This document shows positions 53,031 to 60,899 of a DNA stretch of 64,000 nucleotides, one piece after another. Position 1 is the stretch's first letter. Each line of letters opens with the position of its first letter. Origin of the DNA: an uncultured Christensenella sp. (lineage in GTDB: Bacteria; Bacillota; Clostridia; Christensenellales; Borkfalkiaceae); assembly GCA_910586245.1 (NCBI GenBank), contig CAJUFY010000005.1:62001-126000 (forward strand), written 5' to 3'. The notes under the pieces were generated by a model that did not search any database, was not told the DNA's origin, and saw nothing but the letters and a program-made list of their open reading frames with translations. Made by a program: the position numbers and the translations under genes.

Positions 53031-54320
53031 ATAAGTAATCAACCTATAATTTTTAACATAACATATACGCCGTGGAAAATTAAGAGCAACGCCACGGCGG
53101 AAGAGAAAGCAAAATTCGAGCGCGAACGCCCGTACTACGAAATGTCAGACGGCGGCAACAATATCTACAAGTATATGACTTCGGATAGGAAATTGAACGG
53201 CGAAAATTCAAAGACGGAAACGACGTCGCTCATTAACTATTTCGAGAAGTCCACAGGCGTGTTTAACGACGACGGTGTTATCACGCAAGAGCAGTTAATA
53301 CAAATTCAACAACGCGCCCACGCGCCCAAAAATATCTGGCACGGCTTTATATCTCTAAACAAGGAAATGTCATATAAGATAGATACGCCCGAAAAGTGTA
53401 TGCGGATGATTAAGCGCACGTTCGGAGAGTTCTTTAAGGATATGGGTTTAGACACGAACAATATAGACCTAATATGTGCATTGCATAAGGACAAGCCGCA
53501 CCATCTACATATACACTTTTGGTTTGCCGAAAAAGAGCCGAAGTGCAAGTACAGAAAGAAGCAAACGGAGTTTCGGCACAAAGGTAAGATAGAAAAGCGG
53601 GTGTTGGATAGGATGCACGTGCGGCTTAATATGGATATTTCGGAATCGCATCCGAGGTTGTATGTGTCGCGTGATGAAGCGTTGAGAGAATTAAAGAAAA
53701 TATCCGCGCTCAAAGACATAATAACCAAAGACGACGTAAAGGAAGCTGTGCTTGAATTGGCAAAGTCAATTCCAAAAGGTTACAGTTTTCATTACGGCAG
53801 TAAGGATATGATACCGTACAGACAACAAATTGATAGAGTTGTTAATAAGCTCTTGATGTACGACAAAACAGCGAGGAAAGCAGATTTGCGTTTTCATACC
53901 GAACTTGAAACACTACGCCAAAAAGTAAACAGTCTTATTACCGGTAACGGCAATGATATAAACCATTATAAAATCGATCCGAAGAATATAACGCTTGTAG
54001 ATGATATTGCAAACGATTATAAGCGCAGGCAGGGCAACTTGTTATTAAAAACGGTAAAGTACATAAAGTCTGAAACATTTGAAACCAAAATAAGACACAA
54101 GGTAAACGATAAAGGACTTAAACGGCGGCTTGCTATTTCGCATAGAAAAGTAGGCAAATTGTTTGACGGTTTACTTGCGTCGTTCGGCGGCGAGAGCGAA
54201 TTATTGGAGCGCGACTTTACTAACCGTCTGCAAGAGATTGAAAAGGAAATAGAACAAGAAAGGGAGGTGCAAGGCAATGTGGAAGTAAATACAGCTTCCA
54301 AGTGGACGTGGGGGAAATAA
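53031..54320 (+). CDS. MobL-type relaxase
   Basis: A relaxase that probably nicks oriT and leads DNA transfer with a helper element's conjugation machinery. The HUH-like metal motif H-L-H-I-H-F-W-F sits near residue 155, after D-K-P-H. A long basic helical C-terminus follows. About 430 residues fits MobL proteins. The only sensible start is problematic: AGGAGA (53017-53022) is followed at normal spacing by ATA (53031), with no ATG nearby. The in-frame GTG at 52941 lies in the hairpin loop of the oriT candidate. The gene may use an AUA start or be impaired in expression. Confidence 0.75.
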   Translation: MSNQPIIFNITYTPWKIKSNATAEEKAKFERERPYYEMSDGGNNIYKYMTSDRKLNGENSKTETTSLINYFEKSTGVFNDDGVITQEQLIQIQQRAHAPKNIWHGFISLNKEMSYKIDTPEKCMRMIKRTFGEFFKDMGLDTNNIDLICALHKDKPHHLHIHFWFAEKEPKCKYRKKQTEFRHKGKIEKRVLDRMHVRLNMDISESHPRLYVSRDEALRELKKISALKDIITKDDVKEAVLELAKSIPKGYSFHYGSKDMIPYRQQIDRVVNKLLMYDKTARKADLRFHTELETLRQKVNSLITGNGNDINHYKIDPKNITLVDDIANDYKRRQGNLLLKTVKYIKSETFETKIRHKVNDKGLKRRLAISHRKVGKLFDGLLASFGGESELLERDFTNRLQEIEKEIEQEREVQGNVEVNTASKWTWGK

Positions 54321-54364
54321 TATGTAGGAAACAAGCCAAAGTCGTATTAATATTCCGTAAACGC

Positions 54365-54393
54365 TTGACTCTATCTTCCCGTTGTGCTAGAAT
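54365..54393 (+). promoter_or_regulatory. Promoter of ribbon-helix-helix gene
   Basis: TTGACT (54365-54370), 17 bases, TAGAAT (54388-54393). A TCGTATAAATACGA palindrome lies just downstream. Confidence 0.82.
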
Positions 54394-54401
54394 ATACTAA
54401 A

Positions 54402-54415
54402 TCGTATAAATACGA
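54402..54415. promoter_or_regulatory. Palindromic operator candidate
   Basis: TCGTAT-AA-ATACGA, a perfect inverted repeat at the expected transcription start. A partial copy (TCGTATTAATA) occurs upstream near 54342. Possibly bound by the ribbon-helix-helix protein encoded next. Confidence 0.55.
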
Positions 54416-54441
54416 CATAAAATATTTACGGAGGTTTAGTT

Positions 54442-54717
54442 ATGGAAAACGGCAGAAAGATAAAAGACAAGCGTTACGAGGAACGACATAAAGAAGAACG
54501 TAAAGCCAAATGTATGGTTTGGGGAACGAGCGTACCAAGAGAGAAAGCCGAGAGAATAAACGAATTTTTGAAGAAGTACGGCTACACAAAGGTACAGTTA
54601 ATCGAAGCGGGATATGAAGAGTTATTAGCCCGACACGATACCGACTTTGCAAAGCTCAAAGACGGGTATGACGATTTTTTCGGTTTTGAGGAAATCGATA
54701 AAATGAAAACCGAATAA
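54442..54717 (+). CDS. Small ribbon-helix-helix-like DNA-binding protein
   Basis: A 91-residue protein with a basic N-terminus (residues 1-25). A ribbon-helix-helix-like segment follows, with the strand M-V-W-G-T-S-V-P and the helices A-E-R-I-N-E-F-L-K-K-Y and T-K-V-Q-L-I-E-A-G-Y-E-E-L. Such proteins often act as relaxosome accessory factors or autorepressors. Its place between the relaxase and recombinase genes, behind its own promoter and palindrome, fits both. A GGAGGT site supports the ATG. Confidence 0.7.
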   Translation: MENGRKIKDKRYEERHKEERKAKCMVWGTSVPREKAERINEFLKKYGYTKVQLIEAGYEELLARHDTDFAKLKDGYDDFFGFEEIDKMKTE

Positions 54718-54751
54718 CTATTAAATCTTTTCGCATAAGGAGGAACACGCG

Positions 54752-54796
54752 ATGGAAAGAGAACATAGTATTCAAAGCTATAAGGACGCGGATTAA
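54752..54796 (+). CDS. 14-codon leader or remnant ORF
   Basis: An ATG with a strong AAGGAGGAA site opens a frame of 14 codons ending TAA. It may be a regulatory leader peptide, or the broken 5' part of the gene whose 3' part follows at 54825 in another frame. Confidence 0.35.
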   Translation: MEREHSIQSYKDAD

Positions 54797-54824
54797 TTCC
54801 GAGTTACCGTCCGAATAAGGATAC

Positions 54825-54989
54825 TTGAACAAAAAGCAAAACACATTTAGCAAGCTTATTATAGATAAAGAAAAAGACGACTTTAATGCGTTCATCGATA
54901 CAATGGCGCAACTTATAAAAAAATACGGCGACAAAATATTAAACGTCGCTTCAACCGATACGGAGAAGAAAAATGAATCGAGAAGGTAA
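54825..54989 (+). CDS. Small acidic/basic helical protein preceding the recombinase (TTG start)
   Basis: A 54-residue frame starting at TTG with AAGGA five bases upstream. It is helix-forming (K-L-I-I-D-K-E-K-D-D-F-N-A-F-I-D-T-M). Its end overlaps the recombinase start by 17 bases, which implies coupling. Its place resembles that of directionality factors or small regulators next to serine recombinases, but I cannot assign a family. It could be the 3' part of a gene broken after 54796. Confidence 0.45.
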   Translation: MNKKQNTFSKLIIDKEKDDFNAFIDTMAQLIKKYGDKILNVASTDTEKKNESRR

Positions 54990-56643
54990 AAAGTGCATTT
55001 TATATCCGCGAGTAAGTACCGAAATGCAAGTAGAGGGGTATAGTCTTGACGGACAAAAAAACAGTTTGAAAAGATTTGCCGAACGGGAAGAAATGCAGAT
55101 AGTAGATTACTACGAAGATGCGGGCAAATCTGGCAAGTCGATAGAAGGACGTCCCGCTTTTAAGAAAATGCTTTCCGACATAGAGAGCGGACAGAGCGTG
55201 GACTATATTCTCGTGTATAAACTTTCCCGTTTCGGAAGGAATGCGGCTGACATTCTCAATTCGTTGGAGTTAATTCAGGCTTACGATGTAAACCTGATTT
55301 GCATTGAAGAGGGAATAGATTCTTCGCAAACAAGCGGAAAACTTTTAATATCTGTTCTTTCTGCGGTTGCCGAAATCGAAAGGGAGAATATTCTTGAGCA
55401 GACAATGAACGGGCGCAGAGAAAAAGCTCGTCAAGGTTTGTGGAATGGCGGTCCTGCGCCGTATGGCTATTCTTTGAAAGACAATAAACTTTACATAAAC
55501 GAAGATGAGGCGGAGTTGGTCCGCCTCATCTATGATAAGTATGTAAACACTACAATAGGGTATTCAGGCATAGCTAAATATCTGAACTTGCAGGGGATAA
55601 AAAAGGTTGTGCGCACGGACAGAATGATTGAAGAATGGAGTGCGCATTTCATAAATCTGATTTTAGAAAATCCCGTGTATTGCGGTAAAATCGCTTATGG
55701 CAGGAGGACGCTTGAAAAAGTAAAGGGTAAGAAGAACGAATATAAGCGAATAAACGCTACCGATTATATTACGGTTGACGGCTTACACGAATCGCTTGTA
55801 AGTGAAGAGATTTGGAATAAAGCGCAGGATAAACGGCAGGCAACGGGCAAGAAGTTTGCTTCAAAATACGGCAAGGACAGAACGCATTTATTGACGGGTT
55901 TATTAAAGTGTCCCGTGTGCGGAGGTCCTATGTATGCCAACCGCCATTGTTGGACGAAAAAGGACGGAACGTATAAAGAAGTAGGCTATTATGTTTGTGG
56001 ACGAAACAAACACGATAGGGGAAAGTTCTGCGATTATAAGGCTGACTTAAAGAAGAGTGTAATCGAACCACTTGTGATAGAAGCCGTAAAGGAAATCATA
56101 AGCGAAAAATATTTTGCTCAGGCGATTAAAGACAGAATCGTAAGTATCGGTAAGAATGATGATATTGACAAGGAAATAAGGAACTTTGAGAATAGGCTCA
56201 ACGAGATTGAACTGAATAAGGCAAGATTGGAAAAAGAAATCGACACATTGCCCGCCGATACAAAATTCCGCGAAAGGAAGTTGCGCGATTTGAATGCCCG
56301 TCTTGACGGAATGTACGAAACCATTGCCGAATTGGAAAAATTGATTGGCGATGCCAAGTTGCAAAAGAAAGCGATGGAAGAAGAGGCGGTTACACTTGAA
56401 CATATCTACCGAATATTATTGAACTTTTCGGAGTTTTTTGATATAATAGATGAGGACGAGCGGAAAAACCTTTTGTGCTATTTGATAAAGGAAATACAGC
56501 TCAATCCGCATTGGGAGAAGAAATCACCGTTAAAATGGATAGAATTTAACTTTCCTATCTACCGCAACGGGGAGGAAATCAGAAAATTTTTGTGTGAAGG
56601 CAATTTCAATGTCGAGACGCTGGTGTCGTTGTATCGAAAATAA
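54973..56643 (+). CDS. Large serine recombinase (site-specific integrase)
   Basis: A 556-residue integrase that inserts and excises the element. The resolvase-type catalytic domain has Y-P-R-V-S-T with nucleophile Ser15, then Y-K-L-S-R-F-G-R-N and E-R-E-N-I. It is followed by a recombinase domain (P-Y-G-Y) and a zinc ribbon (C-P-V-C-G-G, Y-V-C-G ... F-C-D-Y). A coiled-coil stretch spans about 395-465. The final residues V-E-T-L-V-S-L-Y-R-K lie across the right attachment core and, after E-T, are host rlmD sequence. Excision would therefore change its C-terminus. Confidence 0.93.
   Translation: MNREGKKCILYPRVSTEMQVEGYSLDGQKNSLKRFAEREEMQIVDYYEDAGKSGKSIEGRPAFKKMLSDIESGQSVDYILVYKLSRFGRNAADILNSLELIQAYDVNLICIEEGIDSSQTSGKLLISVLSAVAEIERENILEQTMNGRREKARQGLWNGGPAPYGYSLKDNKLYINEDEAELVRLIYDKYVNTTIGYSGIAKYLNLQGIKKVVRTDRMIEEWSAHFINLILENPVYCGKIAYGRRTLEKVKGKKNEYKRINATDYITVDGLHESLVSEEIWNKAQDKRQATGKKFASKYGKDRTHLLTGLLKCPVCGGPMYANRHCWTKKDGTYKEVGYYVCGRNKHDRGKFCDYKADLKKSVIEPLVIEAVKEIISEKYFAQAIKDRIVSIGKNDDIDKEIRNFENRLNEIELNKARLEKEIDTLPADTKFRERKLRDLNARLDGMYETIAELEKLIGDAKLQKKAMEEEAVTLEHIYRILLNFSEFFDIIDEDERKNLLCYLIKEIQLNPHWEKKSPLKWIEFNFPIYRNGEEIRKFLCEGNFNVETLVSLYRK
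56614..56619 (+). other. Right attachment core (attR)
   Basis: GAGACG within the recombinase C-terminal codons. The bases after it, CTGGTGTCGTTGTATCG then AAAATAA, encode L-V-S-L-Y-R-K-stop, a plausible native RlmD end, and are followed by a host-like terminator. Confidence 0.7.
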
Positions 56644-56653
56644 AATCTGTTTG

Positions 56654-56685
56654 CCGCTCCGGAAGATCGTTCGGAGCGGTTTTTT
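56654..56685 (+). terminator. Terminator after attR, likely the original rlmD terminator
   Basis: A CCGCTCCG / CGGAGCGG stem with a 10-base loop and a TTTTTT tract, directly after the recombinase stop. Its high GC content matches the host. Confidence 0.85.
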
Positions 56686-56705
56686 GTTCGATTTATAGAA
56701 TTATA

Positions 56706-56734
56706 TTGACAACGCGCAATTCCTGCGTTATACT
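56706..56734 (+). promoter_or_regulatory. Promoter of GH43 gene
   Basis: TTGACA (56706-56711), 17 bases, TATACT (56729-56734), with a LacI-type palindrome seven bases downstream. Confidence 0.88.
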
Positions 56735-56740
56735 GAAAAA

Positions 56741-56752
56741 GTAATCGATTAC
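56741..56752. promoter_or_regulatory. LacI-family operator 1
   Basis: The perfect palindrome GTAATCGATTAC at the transcription start of the GH43 gene. The same sequence recurs before the ABC importer genes. Confidence 0.78.
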
Positions 56753-56779
56753 TTTATTTTTTAACGAGGGCGCACGCGC

Positions 56780-58297
56780 ATGAAGAAGCAAGTTTACAAT
56801 CCTTTTTTACCGTTAAACGTTTACGTTCCGGACGGCGAACCGCACGTCTTCGGGGATCGGCTGTATTTATTCGGATCGCACGATCAGGAGGGCGGTGACA
56901 CGTTTTGCATGCTCGATTACGAAATCTGGTCCGCGCCGTTGGACGATCTTTCGGATTGGTCGAGCAAGGGGAGCAATTACAGCGCGAAATGCGATCCGCT
57001 TTCGGAACCGACGAAGCGCCCTTATCTTTACGCGCCCGATTGCGTGCAGGGCAACGACGGCAAATTTTATCTTTACTATTGTTTGAGCGGGGAAAAAGGC
57101 GCGGGTGGTTATCACGGCCCCGTCGGCGTGGCGGTATGCGATACGCCGGACGGGAAATACCGCTTTCACGGACACGTGCGTTTTCCCGACGGTACGCTGT
57201 GCCGCAAATTCGTGCCGTTCGATCCCGCAGTGATTAACGACGGCGGCGTGATTCGGCTGTATTACGGTACCTGGTATCCTTACGAGGAGGCGGGGCGGTT
57301 CCGTCGTCGCAAACTGCGCGAAATGCAGGCGCAGATGTTCGGGAAATCTGTATCGGAAATCCGTGCGGAAAAAGGGGGCGTAATGGGTGCGGTATGCTGT
57401 GAGCTGGAGGACGACATGCTCACCGTCAAGCGCGGCCCCGCACGGATTTTACCCTCGAAGACCAAGGGCACGCCTTATCGCAGCAAGTACTATCCGCGCG
57501 GGAAGGAGGGGCACGTCTTTTTCGGCCACGGATTTTTCGAGGGCGCTTCCATACGGAAGATAAACGGGATCTATTATTTCATTTATTCGTCCGTAAACAA
57601 TCACGAATTATGTTATGCGACGAGCCGTTTTCCCGACCGCGATTTTACCTACCGCGGGACGATCGTTTCCAACGGCGACGTAGGCTACATGGGAAGGAGA
57701 GAAAAGGACAGGTTAAACCATACCGCCACCACGCACGGCAGTATCGAGCAAGCGGGCGGGCAATGGTACGTTTTTTATCACCGCCAGACGCACGGCAGCG
57801 ATTACAGCAGGCAGGCTTGCGCCGAACCGATTGAAATTGCCGCCGATGGTTCGATTTCGCAGGTTGAAATCACTTCCTGCGGGTTGAACGGCGGCGCGCT
57901 GTCGGGCGACGGAGAATATCCCGCGGCAATCTGCTGCAATCTGACGAACGGAAAAATGCCGCACGGCGGCAACGCGTCCTTTTCGGGCATTCCGATGATC
58001 ACGCACGGAGACGGCGAACGTTTTCTTACGGGTTTGACGGCGGGAGTGCAAGTTGCTTACAAATACTTTCGTTTGACCGAAGTTTCGCGGTTTGCGGTGA
58101 CGGCGCGCGGAAGCGGAACCTTGCGCGTTTTCTTCGACGGAAAGTTGGAAGGGGAAATAGAAATCGATTCCGAGGCATGGCGGGAATATCCCTGCCGCGT
58201 TGGACACGGCGGAGAAAAGAGCGCCGTAACGTTGGAAATCGCCGCGGGACGGTTGGAAATTTTATCGTTACGCATGGATTCTTCTTGTTCGGATTGA
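56780..58297 (+). CDS. GH43 family glycoside hydrolase (beta-xylosidase/arabinofuranosidase type)
   Basis: A 505-residue glycosidase without a signal peptide, so probably cytoplasmic and acting on imported xylo- or arabino-oligosaccharides. The five-bladed propeller carries the catalytic triad positions in order: an early Asp (V-P-D-G-E-P-H-V-F-G), V-P-F-D-P-A-V-I-N-D-G, and the acid Glu in F-F-E-G-A-S-I-R-K. A C-terminal beta-sandwich of about 130 residues follows. Which sugar it prefers cannot be told from the sequence. It is repressed or induced through operator 1, and lies next to the LacI regulator. Confidence 0.86.
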   Translation: MKKQVYNPFLPLNVYVPDGEPHVFGDRLYLFGSHDQEGGDTFCMLDYEIWSAPLDDLSDWSSKGSNYSAKCDPLSEPTKRPYLYAPDCVQGNDGKFYLYYCLSGEKGAGGYHGPVGVAVCDTPDGKYRFHGHVRFPDGTLCRKFVPFDPAVINDGGVIRLYYGTWYPYEEAGRFRRRKLREMQAQMFGKSVSEIRAEKGGVMGAVCCELEDDMLTVKRGPARILPSKTKGTPYRSKYYPRGKEGHVFFGHGFFEGASIRKINGIYYFIYSSVNNHELCYATSRFPDRDFTYRGTIVSNGDVGYMGRREKDRLNHTATTHGSIEQAGGQWYVFYHRQTHGSDYSRQACAEPIEIAADGSISQVEITSCGLNGGALSGDGEYPAAICCNLTNGKMPHGGNASFSGIPMITHGDGERFLTGLTAGVQVAYKYFRLTEVSRFAVTARGSGTLRVFFDGKLEGEIEIDSEAWREYPCRVGHGGEKSAVTLEIAAGRLEILSLRMDSSCSD

Positions 58298-58308
58298 TTT
58301 CCGACGGG

Positions 58309-58337
58309 TTGACAAATCGGCTCTTTTGGGGTAAAAT
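58309..58337 (+). promoter_or_regulatory. Promoter of lacI-type gene
   Basis: TTGACA (58309-58314), 17 bases, TAAAAT (58332-58337). No copy of the operator palindrome lies on it, so the regulator may be made constitutively. Confidence 0.8.
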
Positions 58338-58357
58338 AACGGCAGGCGGTAAAAAGC

Positions 58358-59362
58358 ATGGTTACGATTTACGACATTGCAAAAAAATGTAATTGTTCTT
58401 CCGCGACCGTGAGTAAAGTGCTCAGCCGTACGGGAAGCATCAGCGAAAAGAAGCGCAACGAAGTGTTGGATGCTGCGCGTTCGCTCGGATACGTTCCCAA
58501 CGTAACGGCACGGAATCTGGTAAAAAAGCGGTCCGACATGGTGGGCGTGCTGCTTTTTTCCGATAAAGTTCTCGGTTTGCGGCACGAACTCTTTGCGGAA
58601 ATTCTCAATTCTTTCCGTACGGTCATGGAGGAAAAAAATTACGAAATCGTTTTGATTTCCGAAAAAGCGACGCAATGGGACGGCAGCTTTTTAACGCATT
58701 GCCGCGCTTTGCGGCTGGACGGTTTGTTTTGCCTTTGCTGCGAATACGGAACCTCCGCCGTACGTGATTTATTCGAAAGCGATATGCCCATCGTGGGATT
58801 CGAATCGCCTTTCGCGGAAAAATCGTCGGTTGCCAGTAAAAATTTCGAAGCGGGCAAACGTTTGACGGAATACCTGATCGGGCTCGGACATCGGCGGATC
58901 GCTTTTCTTGCAGGCAAAGACACCGCCATTACGCGCGAGCGGATCGCGGGGTACCGCGCCGCGCTTGCGGAATATTCCGTTCCGTTCGACGACGCGCTGC
59001 TCATCCGTACCAATTATTTCAGTTCCGACAGCGGCGAGAACGCAACGCACAGTTTGCTTTCGTGCGGGCATTCGTTTACGGCGGCAATGTATCCCGACGA
59101 CTTTACGGCGCTTGCCGCAACCTATTTGCTGGCGCAGCACGGACTTTACGTGGGAAAAAATATTTCGGTCACGGGGTTCGACGGGATTTCGGTCGGTTCT
59201 TTGGTGACGCCTAGACTCACGACGATGCGGCAGAACGCGCAGGCAATCGGCGCGGCGGCGGCGCAAAGTCTGATCAATCAGATCGAGGGACGGGAAAACC
59301 CGCAGTTTACCGTTTCTCTGGATACGACGCTCGTCGAAGGGGAAAGCACCGCCGCTCTCTGA
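58358..59362 (+). CDS. LacI family transcriptional regulator
   Basis: A 334-residue repressor with the LacI helix-turn-helix and hinge (T-I-Y-D-I-A-K-K-C-N-C-S-S-A-T-V-S-K-V-L). A periplasmic-binding-like effector domain follows, with G-H-R-R-I-A-F-L-A-G and the late V-T-G-F-D-G-I. It probably binds GTAATCGATTAC at the GH43 and importer promoters and is released by a xylan-derived sugar. The start matches the family; a weak purine-rich site lies upstream. Confidence 0.92.
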   Translation: MVTIYDIAKKCNCSSATVSKVLSRTGSISEKKRNEVLDAARSLGYVPNVTARNLVKKRSDMVGVLLFSDKVLGLRHELFAEILNSFRTVMEEKNYEIVLISEKATQWDGSFLTHCRALRLDGLFCLCCEYGTSAVRDLFESDMPIVGFESPFAEKSSVASKNFEAGKRLTEYLIGLGHRRIAFLAGKDTAITRERIAGYRAALAEYSVPFDDALLIRTNYFSSDSGENATHSLLSCGHSFTAAMYPDDFTALAATYLLAQHGLYVGKNISVTGFDGISVGSLVTPRLTTMRQNAQAIGAAAAQSLINQIEGRENPQFTVSLDTTLVEGESTAAL

Positions 59363-59384
59363 TTTCTTTTTTAAATAATCATTC

Positions 59385-59414
59385 AAACCGCGAACAACCG
59401 TTTCGCGGTTTTTT
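59385..59414 (+). terminator. Terminator of the LacI gene
   Basis: An AAACCGCGAA / TTCGCGGTTT stem with a T tract. Confidence 0.88.
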
Positions 59415-59468
59415 GTAAATATAAATAGTTATCTGAAAAAATTTTTCAAAAAATTTTTTCAGAAACTA

Positions 59469-59497
59469 TTGACAGCCCGTCTTTCTTGTGTTATATT
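59469..59497 (+). promoter_or_regulatory. Promoter of ABC importer/xylanase operon
   Basis: TTGACA (59469-59474), 17 bases, TATATT (59492-59497). Confidence 0.85.
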
Positions 59498-59510
59498 ACA
59501 CGTGAAAAAG

Positions 59511-59522
59511 GTAATCGATTAC
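59511..59522. promoter_or_regulatory. LacI-family operator 2
   Basis: The perfect palindrome GTAATCGATTAC, about 14 bases downstream of the -10 box, as at the GH43 promoter. Confidence 0.78.
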
Positions 59523-59555
59523 TTACATTATCGATTTTTATTTTTGACAATTTAG

Positions 59556-59567
59556 GTAATCGATTAA
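59556..59567. promoter_or_regulatory. LacI-family operator 3
   Basis: GTAATCGATTAA, one base off the palindrome, 45 bases (centre to centre) from operator 2. Two sites on one leader suggest cooperative or looping repression. Confidence 0.65.
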
Positions 59568-59590
59568 CTAATTAAAGAAAGAGGTGTTTT

Positions 59591-60883
59591 ATGAGAGGGA
59601 AAAAAGTACTCGCCGCCGCGCTTTCCGCGGTGGTTCTCGGCGCTTCGGTCGGCGCAATGGCGGCATGCGGAGACGGCAAAGGGAATGAAATGGTCTACTG
59701 GTGTTTCGATGCGGATATGGCGCAGCAGGTGAAGGATTATTATATTTCCAAACAAGATCTCGGTTATAAAATCAAAATCGAAACGATGACGCTGGACAAC
59801 ATGCTCTCGAAGCTGGACAACGGTTTGCGCACGGGCAAAAATCTTCCCGACGTGGTTGCGCTGGAAGGCGCTTCGTTCAAGCGTTATATCGACGGAAAAA
59901 TTCTTGAGAACCTCGACGACTTGAAGCCGCTTACCGCCGATATGTACGATTATACCGTGGAAGCGGCGAGCAAAGACGGGCATCTTTACGCGCTTGCGAC
60001 GAACGTTACGCCCGGCGTGTTCGCGTACAGAAGAAGCATTGCAAGAGAAACGTTCGGCACCGACGATCCGGCTGAAATTCAGGCAAAATTCAACAACTGG
60101 GAAAATTTTCTTGAATCTGCGCGCGAACTGAAAGCAAAGAACTACAAAGTGCTTTCTTCGTATATGGATATTGCCAAGGTGTATTTCGGCGGCAGAACGA
60201 CGGGCTGGGTAGACGAACAGAACAACCTCGTGATCGACGAATCACTCACGAAGGATGAAAACAGTTTGATGGAAACCGCAAAATTGCTGAAAGACGAAAA
60301 TTTGAGCAACGAAACGGCGGAAAATACCGCGGCGTGGTTCACCGATATTTCCGGGAAACAGGTATTCGGATATTTCCAGGCGACCTGGGGCATCCGTTCC
60401 AATCTGGAACGCAACTGTACGAGCGCGACTTCGCAGGAAACTTCGTACGGCGACTGGGCGATTTGCGAGGGGCCGAGCAACTTTTTCGAAGGCGGCACCT
60501 TCCATGCGGTGATCAAGGGCACGAAATGGAAGACGGAAGCCAAAGAATTCGTTAAATTCTTCTCGACGGACGAAACTTATCTGACGGACTGGGCGAAGGA
60601 AAACGGCGATTTCATGAACAGCAAATCCTGCATGCAGGCGATTGCCGACGACGCGGAATATCAGAACGAATTCCTCGGCGGACAAAATCCCTATAGCATC
60701 TATATTTCTGCGGCTTCCCACATCAACGGCAAAATTATCACGCAGTACGATTCCACGATCAACGGACAGTTCAAAGCTTGGGCGACCAACTATGCGGAAG
60801 CGATCACGCATAATAAAAGCGATTGCATTACCGAGTTTAAAAATTCCATTAAAGGCATTTACACCACGATTACAGTAAAATAA
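59591..60883 (+). CDS. Sugar ABC transporter substrate-binding lipoprotein
   Basis: A 430-residue extracellular binding protein (family 1). The signal peptide ends in a lipobox A-M-A-A-C. Mature features include N-L-P-D-V-V-A-L-E-G and a C-terminal W-A-x-x-Y-A-E-A helix typical of sugar-binding proteins. It captures an oligosaccharide, inferred to be xylo-oligosaccharide from the adjacent xylanase gene, and hands it to the two permeases encoded next. AAGAGGTG supports the ATG. Confidence 0.92.
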   Translation: MRGKKVLAAALSAVVLGASVGAMAACGDGKGNEMVYWCFDADMAQQVKDYYISKQDLGYKIKIETMTLDNMLSKLDNGLRTGKNLPDVVALEGASFKRYIDGKILENLDDLKPLTADMYDYTVEAASKDGHLYALATNVTPGVFAYRRSIARETFGTDDPAEIQAKFNNWENFLESARELKAKNYKVLSSYMDIAKVYFGGRTTGWVDEQNNLVIDESLTKDENSLMETAKLLKDENLSNETAENTAAWFTDISGKQVFGYFQATWGIRSNLERNCTSATSQETSYGDWAICEGPSNFFEGGTFHAVIKGTKWKTEAKEFVKFFSTDETYLTDWAKENGDFMNSKSCMQAIADDAEYQNEFLGGQNPYSIYISAASHINGKIITQYDSTINGQFKAWATNYAEAITHNKSDCITEFKNSIKGIYTTITVK

Positions 60884-60899
60884 CGCTCGGAGGCGTAAG

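Larger units (their letters stand above)
41675..56619. mobile_element. Integrative mobilizable element in rlmD, about 14.9 kb
   Basis: The block is bounded by a repeated GAGACG core inside rlmD and inside the last codons of a large serine recombinase. It is uniformly AT-richer than its flanks. It carries an XRE regulator, a type I restriction-modification system with two DUF2971 genes, a KilA-N gene, a MobL-type relaxase with a probable oriT, a ribbon-helix-helix protein and the recombinase. No conjugation ATPase (VirB4/VirD4-like) is present, so it is mobilizable rather than self-transmissible. The rum/rlmD 3' end is an established integration site for streptococcal elements that use serine recombinases. 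Confidence 0.82.

Noticed and set aside
42020..56643. A self-transmissible conjugative element
   Set aside because: There is a relaxase but no coupling protein, VirB4-like ATPase or other mating-pair genes in the block.
59527..59537. A fourth LacI operator (TTATCGATTTT)
   Set aside because: Only the central ATCGAT and one flank match; it falls between operators 2 and 3 and is too degenerate to call.
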